DNA from: a virus
Length of the DNA: 50,612 bases
IMG/VR virus record: IMGVR_UViG_3300023223_001138
Location: 1-50,612 of that record
Strand: one strand, 5' to 3'
Part shown: in pieces, positions 15,796 through 24,756 of the stretch
Layout of the letters: each line of letters starts with the position of its first letter
Position numbering within the stretch: position 1 is the stretch's first letter
The notes under the pieces: model-generated
Told to the model about the DNA's origin: nothing
The model's input: only the letters and a program-made list of their open reading frames with translations
Database searches by the model: none
Made by a program: the position numbers and the translations under genes

Positions 15796-16439
15796 GCTCC
15801 TACCAACTCTAGCATTTTTTTGGAATTCAGAGTTTTGATAAAATTAGTGTCCGCGTTTTTTATGTGCTGTTCAAGATGATCGCGCACCTTAGTTGGTAAA
15901 CCCGGAAGCATCTCAAATACATCCTGAGGCACACAGTTCTTACTAAGCAGTCCTGCACTCACGCGGAGTTTCAAACGGTGTAGCCAGTAATCCTGTTCAT
16001 ATTCCTGGCGCTTATCTTCTGTGATGACTCCCAACGTGAAGCGAAGTTGACGCGCTTGTTCAGCAAAGCGCGTCGTCTCTCTAATGATCTCGCGGTGCTG
16101 TTGTTGAACACTCAATTTACTGCGTCGGAGCTTTTCGATTTCCAACACAAGGCGCTGCTGTTCAAATTGGTGCTTTTTGCCCCATCCCCATTTCTTCAAC
16201 TTGTGAAGACACTCTGCAATGGAGATGTCAAAAACTTTGACACTATGCTCATTATCTGCGATCGCCGTTTTGCGATTATGCAACTCGCGCAAGACTTGCT
16301 TGTACATGCCCCACGGGTGATGATCGCCAGAGTTACTAGTAATGAAACAGTCGATCTGAAATTCAGAATGAAAGAGCTGATGGTCCTGAAGAACATTGTC
16401 GACGAAAGACGAAAGCTCGAGTGGTGTTTGAATGCTCAT
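15792..16439 (-). CDS. Hypothetical protein within the tail module, 215 aa
   Basis: The start is MSIQTPLELSSF (ATG 16439), sharing ATGA with the preceding gene; an upstream in-frame codon would add six residues. Residues 25-60 (LFHSEFQIDCFITSNSGDHHPWGMYKQVLRELHNRK) carry an HHPWGMYKQ motif. The centre is a long basic coiled coil (FEQQRLVLEIEKLRRSKLSVQQQHREI). This is an insertion between DUF2460 and DUF2163, which normally adjoin. It may be a tail-assembly or regulatory factor; the family is unknown to me. Confidence 0.55.
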   Translation of the reverse strand: MSIQTPLELSSFVDNVLQDHQLFHSEFQIDCFITSNSGDHHPWGMYKQVLRELHNRKTAIADNEHSVKVFDISIAECLHKLKKWGWGKKHQFEQQRLVLEIEKLRRSKLSVQQQHREIIRETTRFAEQARQLRFTLGVITEDKRQEYEQDYWLHRLKLRVSAGLLSKNCVPQDVFEMLPGLPTKVRDHLEQHIKNADTNFIKTLNSKKMLELVGA

Positions 16440-17773
16440 GGTAGATTTGCCACGCACCAGCTGCCCTCCCGATCATCCTTGCTGCCCCATGCAGCCGTAG
16501 ATCGAGAGATATAGGTTTGCGTCACTTCATCATACTGCCTATGAAGAGCGCTTAGTCCACTAGTGGACTCCCCCATTCCAAAAGTCAGCTTGCTCTCAAT
16601 ACCCGCTAGCACCTCTACACCTTGACCTATCGCAGCTACAGGTATCTGAGGGCGAGCAGCCCAACTGCCCACAGGACCGCCTCCAGTGTACCTCAAATGA
16701 ATATTTGAGGCGTTCAGAGGCACGCCCGCTGTCTGAACCACAGTAGACCCGCCCAAAACGTGAACCGCGCCGCTCATATGGACCATCGAAACTTGAGAAC
16801 GATTAGGCGTAGCGAGACCCGGCAAAGGAATAGGCCCTTGAGTGCCTGTGAAATGAGTGTTGATAGTAGAATCGTAGAGATGGAAATAATGATTTTCCGC
16901 GGTGTCTGGCTCTGTCTCTGGCTTCCCTATTAACAAGTAAGCCCACCATGTGTCATTGGGAGACAGCGCTCCGCCGGCCGTCATTCCTAAATCAAATAGA
17001 ATGGGCGACCCAAAAGGATTTAAAAGAGAGGACACCGTCGCCCAAGCATCTGTATTGGGATCGTAAATTTCAGGGAGATTCTCAAACAGTAGCCCCGACC
17101 ATGAAAGATACATCTCTGTTATGAGCCCCGTACCGTCTCTAAGTCTCGCGGATCCCGTTAACTGATTATTAGCGGCGGACTGCTGCCGTCCTGAGTGCGT
17201 GTCAAACGTGTACTCAAAATGCGCAAATAAGTGTTTGTGAAAGGACCGAAGGTCGCCGTCTCCTAAATCTAAGGTATTGACAGCTTGTGCAAAACCTACA
17301 TCTCCAGGACAGTCAGTGCCTTGTGACCACGTGTCTGTGATGTGCTGGTAAAGCCACGTGTCACGGTCGAGAGCCCCTTCACCGCCAAATGAGACCGTGG
17401 GCGGTGGCGGATCGGGAGGCGGCTCGTGTACGCAAGGATTCGTATCAACAAACCAGTCACCCGCTGCATCGGGCTTCTTTTGAACACCCACAAACCCACA
17501 CTCTCCCGCACCTAAAGATGTCACGAGACCCGCGTCAAAATCTCGTAAATCCAATGAGAAACTGGTGTTATTCACTATTAAGAAATAGAGAAATCCAGTC
17601 TTGTCGATTTTGGTCGCATCAGGGAGATTGACGGTGACCGTTCCAGTTAGAGAGCTTTCCGTGAAAAATAAAACCCGCCGCGTGTCCCCATATACGATCG
17701 TGTAGGTAGGCGTGGAATCGGTAAACTCAAAATGATTTGACCCACCGTGGAATTCAAACGTGCTGAAGGTCAT
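16436..17773 (-). CDS. Putative tail protein with beta-module and kelch-like C-terminal region, 445 aa
   Basis: Residues about 40-112 form a beta-module (TVTVNLPDATKIDKTGFLYF, NNTSFSLDLRDFDAG, ending DWFVDTN). It resembles the C-terminal 70 residues of the upstream DUF2460 protein. A proline-rich hinge follows (HEPPPDPPPPT). The remainder has spaced Trp/Gly-rich units (WLYQHITDTW, MYLSWSGLLFENLPEIYDPNTDAW, GAVHVLGGSTVVQ) suggestive of a kelch-like propeller, but I cannot count blades reliably. AAGGA precedes the ATG by 10 nt. It is probably a virion surface protein. It is inserted between two genes that usually adjoin. Confidence 0.55.
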   Translation of the reverse strand: MTFSTFEFHGGSNHFEFTDSTPTYTIVYGDTRRVLFFTESSLTGTVTVNLPDATKIDKTGFLYFLIVNNTSFSLDLRDFDAGLVTSLGAGECGFVGVQKKPDAAGDWFVDTNPCVHEPPPDPPPPTVSFGGEGALDRDTWLYQHITDTWSQGTDCPGDVGFAQAVNTLDLGDGDLRSFHKHLFAHFEYTFDTHSGRQQSAANNQLTGSARLRDGTGLITEMYLSWSGLLFENLPEIYDPNTDAWATVSSLLNPFGSPILFDLGMTAGGALSPNDTWWAYLLIGKPETEPDTAENHYFHLYDSTINTHFTGTQGPIPLPGLATPNRSQVSMVHMSGAVHVLGGSTVVQTAGVPLNASNIHLRYTGGGPVGSWAARPQIPVAAIGQGVEVLAGIESKLTFGMGESTSGLSALHRQYDEVTQTYISRSTAAWGSKDDREGSWCVANLP

Positions 17774-17782
17774 GGGCGATCC

Positions 17783-18781
17783 TTACACGAAAACCCATTG
17801 TTTAGCACCGTTCACAGTAGCCATAAATAACTGCGCAACAGAATCAGTCGACATTTGAAAGAGAAAATCGCCGCTAGGGTTATCTACTAGATCCAGAGCA
17901 AACGAGTTAGAGAGATTCCTAAACACGAAAATGGGACCACCATCAGGCACAGCGTCTTTGGGAGGGAGAAAAACCTCTAAACCCGCTTGGAGTGGACTGA
18001 AAGCTTGCACGCGCCCATTGACTTCAGACACGGTTAGATTACCGTTGATCTGACCGTGATCCTTAGAGCCGCCATAGTGAAAGTCTTGAGAGATGCTGCG
18101 CGGCTCGAGCTCTTCTATGAGATCGAACCCGGGTATCGCTTGAGACTCCGTAGTGGCCTGCATCGCCACTTGAAACGCCTTGTCGGTATTGTCCGCGAAT
18201 CGGACCGGAACAAGGTATTCAAAGCCCCCTTCAGCGAAGTTGATAGGATCGACAACGCCGCCAAAAGTGATGATTCCGGTTTCAGCATCGACCGAGTCAT
18301 CTGAAGTTGGCGTCCCATTTAATGAATAAAAGCCCACTGAAGGCGTTCCTTGAGGATCATTTCTCGCGCCTATTTTCGTGATGGGTCTAACGATAGAAGT
18401 GACGCCATCAGAGTAACGAGCCACGGCTTGATATTGACGATTGCCAAGAGACACTAGTTGAACGTCAAAAGATCCCGGATTGGCGTCTCCTACTCTATGC
18501 GTTGTCCTAGTCGCGGTTGTGGCGTGATCTAGCGGGTCCCAAAATTTAAATGAATTCAGGCTTCCTTGACGCAGCATGTAGAATTCATACAACCCTCGAA
18601 TAAGGTCCGTATCTGCCGTCCCCTGAAGGATCGTGTACTTCCTTCGCCCCCAAGGATTGTACCGCGCGACTCTTTCCTCAACTCCGCTGTCGAGAGAAAC
18701 AACGCGAGTGTCATAACTAATCGTGCTGATAGATCCAGCAGAGTAACGCGTAGGCAGAGTAACGGCGTGATATCCAGACAT
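17783..18781 (-). CDS. DUF2460 (TIGR02217)-like distal tail protein with extra C-terminal module
   Basis: Residues 1-190 match DUF2460: LPTRYSAGSISTISYDTRVVSLDSGVEERVARYNPWGRRKYTI, then LYEFYMLRQGSLNSFKFWDPLDHATT. A following block holds GIITFGGVV and a region ending FEYLVPVRFADNTD. The family forms the ring below the tape measure, equivalent to the distal tail protein. Residues about 255-332 are an added beta-module (FVFRNLSNSFALDLVDNPSG, ending QWVFV) that recurs at the start of the next gene. The ATG overlaps the tape measure stop by one base (TAATG). Confidence 0.85.
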   Translation of the reverse strand: MSGYHAVTLPTRYSAGSISTISYDTRVVSLDSGVEERVARYNPWGRRKYTILQGTADTDLIRGLYEFYMLRQGSLNSFKFWDPLDHATTATRTTHRVGDANPGSFDVQLVSLGNRQYQAVARYSDGVTSIVRPITKIGARNDPQGTPSVGFYSLNGTPTSDDSVDAETGIITFGGVVDPINFAEGGFEYLVPVRFADNTDKAFQVAMQATTESQAIPGFDLIEELEPRSISQDFHYGGSKDHGQINGNLTVSEVNGRVQAFSPLQAGLEVFLPPKDAVPDGGPIFVFRNLSNSFALDLVDNPSGDFLFQMSTDSVAQLFMATVNGAKQWVFV

Positions 18782-21700
18782 TAGAACCTTTGCATCCTCG
18801 CCGCTCTTAACGCGTCATCTTGGATCTGGGCAGACGAAGACCGGAACGCGTTTGGATCCAAGGTGGTGATGTTCTGTTGAACATTCACGATCCGATTACC
18901 ACCCCTAGCAATCTCTTGTCTACTCGGGTTCTCGGATGCGCCGGTGCTCACTGAAGCGCTTACGAAAGGTTGGCGTAACGAGGTGCGGCGCTGCGGCCTA
19001 GAATCCACTTGAGCCACGCCTAGGTTGCCCGACGAGTCCCTCTTGAGAGGCAAGATAGCCTCAGGACCCGCTTCGCCTGCCAGGCCGAGAGGGAAGACTG
19101 TGGGGCCTCCAATGATTCCGCCATTGGCGAAAGCCTGCAAATTGCCATGCCTAAAAGCGTTTCCCTGCGCACTGCCAAGAAAACCGCCACCACCGGCCGC
19201 GCCTCCAATAGCCGATCCGATACCCGCTTTAAGAGCAGCAACGAGCGGCTCGATCGCTAGCTTGCGCAACGCCAAGCGGCTGATTTCTCGAAAGAAATCC
19301 AATGCGGCCTCGCCCGCAGTCTTAGAGCCCGTGATAATTTCTTCAAAAAAGTTACCAAACGACTCCGCCAAGCCTTCAGCAACATCCTTCAGGCGATCGA
19401 TAGATTCCAGCTGTCGAAGATTTTGATCGAACTCTGCAATGCTCCCATTAATAGCTCGTTGTTTAGCGAAAAACGCATCTTGGTCAATGATTCCCGCCTC
19501 TAGTTGCGCTCTGTAACCCGCCACCGCGGTATCAGCAAGCGACTTGAACTCATCAAGCGGATCGACAGCGGCTTTGATTGACTCCGAGAGCTCTAGCATG
19601 GATTGCTCAGCAGCTTGTCCATCCTTGACCAATACTAGAAGCCCACGATTCGCAGCTATTTGATCTAGGTTTTCATTAATCTTTACTAGACCATCAATCA
19701 ACATCTCAGGAGTTTGATCCATAGCCCGTAGAGCAGTGCGAGCCGCCTCAGAAGCTTCCGCGAATTCTTGCTGAATCAGAACCCTTGTTCGATCGGCGCC
19801 CGCAGCTAGCAAAACCTCAAGCTCATCATTCGTGGCTTTTAGAGCACCCTCAAGTGCCTGTACAGCCTTCTCTCCATCGAGGAACACTTGCTCTAAGGCC
19901 TTGTTGTCACCGATCTCTTGCTGTTGTTCGGCTATCAGAGCGATTCCTCGTTGCAGCTCATCAAACTCGAGATCAGACAAATCTGCTTCATCTCGAGCGC
20001 TTTTCGCCGCGAGAAACAAATCGCTAAATGCGTTTTGCAATCTCTCCACTTGAACAGTGAATCGACTAAGACCAGATTCCTCAACTGAGAGAAGCTGAGA
20101 CTCTTGAAACTTTGCGAGCTCTTGCTGCGCTTTAATACGATCCTTAGTAGCTTTCTCAGCGGCTTTGATTGCCCGTTCTTGGCGCTCTATTTCACCCGCG
20201 AGGGCTTTTTCAAGCTTTAAAATCTGTTGAGTTCCTTTATCAGCGTCCTGCTGCTGCCTTGCCGTTAACTTCGTAACGCCAAATTTTTGCTTTGCAGCTT
20301 CAACATTGACTCGCAAAAGATCGCGCGCGACTTGCAAGTCTTTAATGTCTTGAATCGATGCGCCTTCTCGTAAGCGACGCAACTTGATCGCAGCATCGTT
20401 AAAACGATCTAGGGTGCCTTGCAAGATTGCTCGACCTTGCAAACGTGATCGGTTCAAGTCTTCAATAGCCTTTATCTGCTCTTTAGTCGCTATAGTGCTC
20501 TTCTTCTGAGAGCTCTCTAAATTCTTAAACTGATCCGCGATATCGTCAATAGCCTCGTTTGTCTCTGACAGAGCGGCTACCAACTCCCCTACGACTACGA
20601 CAGCAACGCCTATGCCTGTGGATATCAGAGCCGTTCTCAGAGTTTTGAGAGATGCTGCAAAGCCTAGCGTGGCGGCCTTAGCCGCGGCCGTCTCAAGAGC
20701 GATGACGCCAAGTCGGACGCCATAAACCGCGAGGCTGGCAACCAATACTTTAATAATGATTGCGAGGATCTTCGCAGCGGTGCTAACTTTGGTAGTCCCA
20801 TCATCAAAGTTAGACATTGCTAACGCAGTGTCTCTCAGAAGAATCACCAGAGCTCTGAAGGCTTTCCCTAATACACCATCCCCTATCGCTATAAATAGCT
20901 CCTCAACGGCACTCTTAAGGGCCAGCAAAGACCCTTTCAGAGTGTCATTCATTACCCGGGCAAGCTCAGCCGCAGTGCCGCCTGCTTCCATATTCGCGGC
21001 CGTGAGTTCGCGTATTTTCTCAACATTAGCTACCAGAGCCAAAGCAGCAGGAGCCTGTAGCCTTCCGAAAATGCGAATGAAATCTTGGGTACTCGCGCCA
21101 GCGTCTCGAAACGCCTGAAAAATATCAGCGAGTGAGTTCTCCGTAATGTCGAAGATTTTCCGCGTTTCGCCTAAGCGTTTCGCCAGGATGTCCAGCGTTG
21201 CCGCTGCTTTGCCGATGGGGTCCCCCAACCGAGAAAACACGCCTCGTAAACCCGTGCCCGCTTGAGAGGCGTCTAAACCTGAATCCGCGATGACACCTAG
21301 AGCCGCCGCGGTACTCTCAAGATCCTTGCCAAAGCTCGCCGCGATCGCGCCAGAGAACTTCATAGCCTGCGCTAAGCCCTCAACATTAGTTGTCGCGCTA
21401 TTCGCAGTGTTGACTAAGATGTCAGTGACGCGAACCGCTTCTGTAGCTTCAAGCCTGAATTGCTTCAGGGTGATTGCGGTGATTTCCGCCGATCGCCCAA
21501 GCTCTAGTTGGGCACCTGAAGCCAGATCCAAGACAGCGCGCGAGGTCTTCAGAGTCTCGTTGACGGTGAACCCTGCTCGCGATAGCGCTAGCTGAGCGTC
21601 TGCCGCTTGTCTGGCGCTGAAGCGGGTGACCGCGCCCAACTCTCGTGCCTGTTTTGTGAGGGTCTCAAAGTCCTCTCCAGTGGCTCGAGTGACGCCTCCG

Positions 21701-21984
21701 ACTTCCGCCATTGTTTGCTCGAAATCGGCAAACACCATCGTGGCTTGACGGAGAATCAGAAGCGCTCCGATCCCTGCGACTAGCCCCTTGATGCGGCTAG
21801 TCATGTCGGAATAGGATCTATTTAGTTTTTTGACAGTTTTGTTTTTAGCTTCAAAGGTCTTTTGAGCTTTTTTGGAGTTCTCTGCGGCTTTCTTGACGGC
21901 TACGCCGAACGCGTCAAGATTCTTCTTCGCTTTAACGGCTTCGAGGCTTTTTATTCTTAGTTCGAGTTCCGCTAGAGTTGCCAC
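18781..21984 (-). CDS. Tape measure protein
   Basis: This 1067-aa protein sets tail length. By the usual rule of about 0.15 nm per residue, the tail would be near 160 nm. A TP901-like core occupies residues about 85-280 (FADFEQTMAEVGGVTRATG, TRFSARQAADAQLALSRAGF, AAALGVIADSGLDASQAGTGLRGVFSRLG). Hydrophobic segments follow near residues 395-470 (ILAIIIKVLVASLAVYGV, IGVAVVVVGELVAAL), then long coiled coils. The lambda-type C-terminus has ALDFFREISRLALRKL and FANGGIIGGPTVFPLGLAGEAGPEAILPL. The GTG start has AAGGA 9 nt upstream and overlaps the chaperone gene by 53 bp. Confidence 0.93.
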   Translation of the reverse strand: MATLAELELRIKSLEAVKAKKNLDAFGVAVKKAAENSKKAQKTFEAKNKTVKKLNRSYSDMTSRIKGLVAGIGALLILRQATMVFADFEQTMAEVGGVTRATGEDFETLTKQARELGAVTRFSARQAADAQLALSRAGFTVNETLKTSRAVLDLASGAQLELGRSAEITAITLKQFRLEATEAVRVTDILVNTANSATTNVEGLAQAMKFSGAIAASFGKDLESTAAALGVIADSGLDASQAGTGLRGVFSRLGDPIGKAAATLDILAKRLGETRKIFDITENSLADIFQAFRDAGASTQDFIRIFGRLQAPAALALVANVEKIRELTAANMEAGGTAAELARVMNDTLKGSLLALKSAVEELFIAIGDGVLGKAFRALVILLRDTALAMSNFDDGTTKVSTAAKILAIIIKVLVASLAVYGVRLGVIALETAAAKAATLGFAASLKTLRTALISTGIGVAVVVVGELVAALSETNEAIDDIADQFKNLESSQKKSTIATKEQIKAIEDLNRSRLQGRAILQGTLDRFNDAAIKLRRLREGASIQDIKDLQVARDLLRVNVEAAKQKFGVTKLTARQQQDADKGTQQILKLEKALAGEIERQERAIKAAEKATKDRIKAQQELAKFQESQLLSVEESGLSRFTVQVERLQNAFSDLFLAAKSARDEADLSDLEFDELQRGIALIAEQQQEIGDNKALEQVFLDGEKAVQALEGALKATNDELEVLLAAGADRTRVLIQQEFAEASEAARTALRAMDQTPEMLIDGLVKINENLDQIAANRGLLVLVKDGQAAEQSMLELSESIKAAVDPLDEFKSLADTAVAGYRAQLEAGIIDQDAFFAKQRAINGSIAEFDQNLRQLESIDRLKDVAEGLAESFGNFFEEIITGSKTAGEAALDFFREISRLALRKLAIEPLVAALKAGIGSAIGGAAGGGGFLGSAQGNAFRHGNLQAFANGGIIGGPTVFPLGLAGEAGPEAILPLKRDSSGNLGVAQVDSRPQRRTSLRQPFVSASVSTGASENPSRQEIARGGNRIVNVQQNITTLDPNAFRSSSAQIQDDALRAARMQRF

Positions 21985-22327
21985 GATTGGTCATTCCTTC
22001 AAGCCAGGCGTCATCTAGCCGCCTGATGATATCGATCTCCCAAGGCTGGAGATCGAAGCCGTAAAGTTGTGACCAAGCGTGCACCTCAACAAATGAGATC
22101 GGAAGTGAACCATTCACCCCCGCCTGTCGAGTTGCGGAAAGTTCTAGAAAAGAAGTCCAGATCCACATTAACTCGTGCGGCGGATCTGGCGTGCTGTAAA
22201 AGCTTCGAATGAATTCGTCTGGGTCTTTCCTCTCGGCTTTCGCTAGCTGTCGTAAGTGATCGGAATAGGTTTTGCCGTCTTTTTGAGGCGCTGCAAGCTT
22301 GAGTACGTCTTCAAAGTACTCAAGCAA
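21932..22327 (-). CDS. Tail assembly chaperone, downstream (gpT-like) frame
   Basis: This frame has no ATG of its own with a ribosome site; the first in-frame start-like codon is TTG at 22327. It is open upstream to the slippery site at 22351-22345, so it is probably translated only by -1 frameshifting as the second half of a 293-aa fusion. The sequence LMWIWTSFLELSATRQAGVNGSLPISFVEVHAWSQLYGFDLQPWEIDIIRRLDDAWLE has the tail-chaperone pattern of a conserved ATRQ, then PI, then WE and LDD. The fusion helps fold the tape measure during tail assembly. It ends within the tape measure gene. Confidence 0.8.
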   Translation of the reverse strand: MLEYFEDVLKLAAPQKDGKTYSDHLRQLAKAERKDPDEFIRSFYSTPDPPHELMWIWTSFLELSATRQAGVNGSLPISFVEVHAWSQLYGFDLQPWEIDIIRRLDDAWLEGMTNRGNSSGTRTKNKKPRSR

Positions 22328-22335
22328 TTCCTCAA

Positions 22336-22812
22336 CTAATTGCCCAAAAAATGCGATTCCTCGCCAATAAACTCCGTGACTTGTTCAAGGATCCAGGAGA
22401 ACTTAGCGTCCGAGTAAACTTTACGAACGTTTCCAGCGTTGCACGCAAGATTCTCGTCACCGATGACAAAGTTAGTCCACGCACGAGTACACATGACCGC
22501 GAGGTCAAGGGCGTCTTCTTCGATCTCCTTAGCCGTGATTTTTACACGTCCCTTGCGTGACGCCGCGCCGAGTTTCTGATTTTGCTGCTTTTGACGAAAA
22601 ACAACAGCCTCCCGGCAATCCATTCTAACTAATGAAATCGTGATGGGCACGAATGCCGGTTTGCCTTGATCGTCTAATTCTCCTTTCGGATCGGGAATCT
22701 TGAGAGTCTTACCGTCCTCTGGTGATTTGAGGGTGAGAGTTGCAGTGTCCGTGAGAGCAAATGAGTCTAAGCCTTGCATGAATGTTTGTTTCCTGAATGG
22801 GTGAGAAGCCAC
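22336..22812 (-). CDS. Tail assembly chaperone, upstream (gpG-like) frame, GTG start
   Basis: The 158-aa product lies between tail tube and tape measure, as lambda gpG does. It begins GTG (MASHPFRKQTF), exactly 5 nt after TATGAT, implying an extra leaderless transcript starting here inside the tail operon. The N-terminus (SFALTDTATLTLKSPEDGKTLKIPD) is beta-rich and the C-terminus is helical (ILEQVTEFIGEESHFLGN). A TTTTTTG slippery site sits three codons before its stop and links it to the next frame. Confidence 0.8.
   Translation of the reverse strand: MASHPFRKQTFMQGLDSFALTDTATLTLKSPEDGKTLKIPDPKGELDDQGKPAFVPITISLVRMDCREAVVFRQKQQNQKLGAASRKGRVKITAKEIEEDALDLAVMCTRAWTNFVIGDENLACNAGNVRKVYSDAKFSWILEQVTEFIGEESHFLGN
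22345..22351 (-). promoter_or_regulatory. Programmed -1 frameshift slippery site T TTT TTG
   Basis: Reading the minus strand in the gpG-like frame gives CAT TTT TTG GGC AAT TAG. The heptamer T TTT TTG fits the X XXY YYZ rule. A -1 slip gives TTT TTT GGG CAA TTA GTT GAG, which stays open into the downstream chaperone frame. This matches the conserved frameshift between tail chaperone genes of long-tailed phages. The fusion would be 293 aa. Confidence 0.85.
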
Positions 22813-22823
22813 CTTCTATCATA
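22813..22823 (-). promoter_or_regulatory. Leaderless promoter element inside the tail operon
   Basis: Minus strand GCGCGTATGATAGAAG then GTG. TATGAT occupies 22823-22818 and overlaps the last codons of the tail tube gene. The start codon here is GTG, yet the 5-nt spacing is kept. Confidence 0.5.
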
Positions 22824-24294
22824 CGCGCAAATTAGATTTTTGGATCCAGATCGAAGTTGCGGCCGAGTTCCCTTCGCCGATACCCTCAACAGTTGCTTCG
22901 AGCGCGCGAAAAGCCATGTTCAAAGGAACTGGACCTTCAGTTGGAGGATCCATATCGCTGCTCGTGTATTTGACCCGAGGCATCACGATATTCATAAATG
23001 AGGCAGGATCCGCAGGCTCTTGAAGTTTAATGAATAAGCTTGAATCGGTCTCACTAAAGAACTTGTTATAGAGCGAGCTGCCCCTAAGGAAAGCTGTCAG
23101 AGTTCCTGTGATTGAGCATCGTCCCTCAAACACTCCAGGCGAGAACTTGTCGCCCACGACTGCCTCAAGTGTTCGGTTATTCTCAATTGAGAAGTCTACA
23201 CCACTCACCACGAAGTTTTGAACGCCTCCTTCATACAACCGTCCGTCGAACGCCGCGAAAGGCGTTGTCAAAGGCGCGGGGACCGGAGCTTCTGCGATGA
23301 TTGAAGGTCCCATCGCTTCCGAACGCATGCCTAAAATACCGAAAGTGCCGCCCACAATGGACTCAGGCGAGATTGACCACGCCATGTCATTAATAGTGCA
23401 ACCGTTGTATTCACGGAATTGAATGATGTCGTCGAAGCGTTGCTCAAAAGTGAAGGTGCGAAGCACTAGCCCGATATCCATTCGCTCACCGGGGTAAGTA
23501 ACGACGCCAACGCTTCCCGCTTCGGTCACAGTCACGAGATCGGGATCATCGATCACGATAGTTGACCCATCGCCCGCGACAGATAGGATTCTGAAAACGG
23601 CGTTGTTACCGGCGTTCGCAAACGTGTTGTTGGAAATCAAGTCGCCAGGGCGGTAACCCGCTGTCGTGTACGCGCCCAGAGTTGACCCGATAGTCGATTG
23701 ACCGGCTGTAGGTACGCCGACGGTCATGTCTTGTCCGGTCACGTCAGCGGGCGTCACCCAATCGCCAGACAAGTTGCCGCGGATCATATCGTCGTAAGAG
23801 ACGAGCGAGAGCTCATAACCCGGGCTGCCCTCAACTTGATTGAATCCATGCCGCACGTCGGCAAACTGACGAGTTGGCCGGACTTCCTCCGACTCGAGAG
23901 TGTCTTTCGTAAGGTCGAGTTGGCGCCCTGTGGCCCGCAAAGTGGAAAGAGTGATCTTGGCCGCTCCGCCGCCCGCAGCCTCATCAACGCCAACGTTAGC
24001 CGTGTCGTAGAGAATGATTTGAAGCGCTGTAACGGATTTGACGCGAAATGACGTGTTGTTCGCGGGCGCGGTCCATCCTGAAAGGAGGAGAACTTGATCC
24101 GCCAAAACATCATCATCGTCAATAAAACTGCCCGCGACACGATCGAGGTTAAACTCATCCGTGCCCGCTCCTGTCTTATCCGCTGAAATGGTGCCCGTAA
24201 GAGAGGTCACGCCTGAGGGACGCACACCGCAATCGGCTTCTTCTGTGTATGTGAGGCTTACTCGGGTTCCTGATGCAATGTCGGTACAGGCCAT
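22819..24294 (-). CDS. Major tail tube protein
   Basis: At 491 aa this is a long member of the phage tail tube family (PF18906-like). The diagnostic block is LRATGRQLDLTKDTLESEEVRPTRQFADVRHGFNQVEGSPGYELSLVSYDDMIRGNLSGDW near residues 125-185. A second tube-like half follows with MAWSISPESIVGGTFGILGM and FVVSGVDFSIENNRTLEAVVG. A repeated insert type (TAPANNTSFRVKSVTALQIILYD and NNAVFRILSVAGDGSTIVID) occurs twice, a small beta domain often found on tail tube surfaces. The tube surrounds the tape measure. It is followed at once by the chaperone genes. Confidence 0.85.
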   Translation of the reverse strand: MACTDIASGTRVSLTYTEEADCGVRPSGVTSLTGTISADKTGAGTDEFNLDRVAGSFIDDDDVLADQVLLLSGWTAPANNTSFRVKSVTALQIILYDTANVGVDEAAGGGAAKITLSTLRATGRQLDLTKDTLESEEVRPTRQFADVRHGFNQVEGSPGYELSLVSYDDMIRGNLSGDWVTPADVTGQDMTVGVPTAGQSTIGSTLGAYTTAGYRPGDLISNNTFANAGNNAVFRILSVAGDGSTIVIDDPDLVTVTEAGSVGVVTYPGERMDIGLVLRTFTFEQRFDDIIQFREYNGCTINDMAWSISPESIVGGTFGILGMRSEAMGPSIIAEAPVPAPLTTPFAAFDGRLYEGGVQNFVVSGVDFSIENNRTLEAVVGDKFSPGVFEGRCSITGTLTAFLRGSSLYNKFFSETDSSLFIKLQEPADPASFMNIVMPRVKYTSSDMDPPTEGPVPLNMAFRALEATVEGIGEGNSAATSIWIQKSNLRV

Positions 24295-24303
24295 GATTGT
24301 TTC

Positions 24304-24756
24304 CTAGGGGGTGTGCGGCGTGATCACGTGAGCACGCCAGAATACCGTTACTGGTACTGTGTACCACGCGGCGCCAAAAGTATCAGTCCTACCCGCCCCG
24401 CGCTCGGAGCGAAATATGTGAATCTTGCAGGTAGCTGATACATTTACGAGATTTTGACCGGGTTTCATAACGGTTTTTATTGCTTCCGTAATCGCTCCGA
24501 TCGTCTCCGTGCCTTCACCCTTAGGGGCAAAGACGTCATAGGTTACAATACCAAGCACTGTAGTCATCTCGAACGCTTCAAGAACCTCTGATAAGACGAC
24601 AAGAGATTCCCTAAACCATTCGTTACCCGCAGCAACGGGAGGAGTTTCAAAAGGCCTATTTTCCCAAGCCTGAAAAGGCGCAGCAGGCAAGGGTGATGCT
24701 GTTAAAAGCTGATCTCTCAACAGTCGGCGAGACTCTTCAACATCAAGAGCGGACAT
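24304..24756 (-). CDS. Tail terminator protein (DUF4128-like)
   Basis: The N-terminal helix MSALDVEESRRLLRDQLL is followed by FQAWENRPFETPP. This A-x-E-N-x-P-F-x-P-P segment is typical of tail terminators that cap the tail before head joining. Beta strands with GIVTYDVFAPKGEGTETIGAITEAIKTVM continue the family layout. Length 150 aa and its position between the gp10-like protein and tail tube fit. It overlaps the preceding gene by 14 bp. Confidence 0.75.
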   Translation of the reverse strand: MSALDVEESRRLLRDQLLTASPLPAAPFQAWENRPFETPPVAAGNEWFRESLVVLSEVLEAFEMTTVLGIVTYDVFAPKGEGTETIGAITEAIKTVMKPGQNLVNVSATCKIHIFRSERGAGRTDTFGAAWYTVPVTVFWRAHVITPHTP

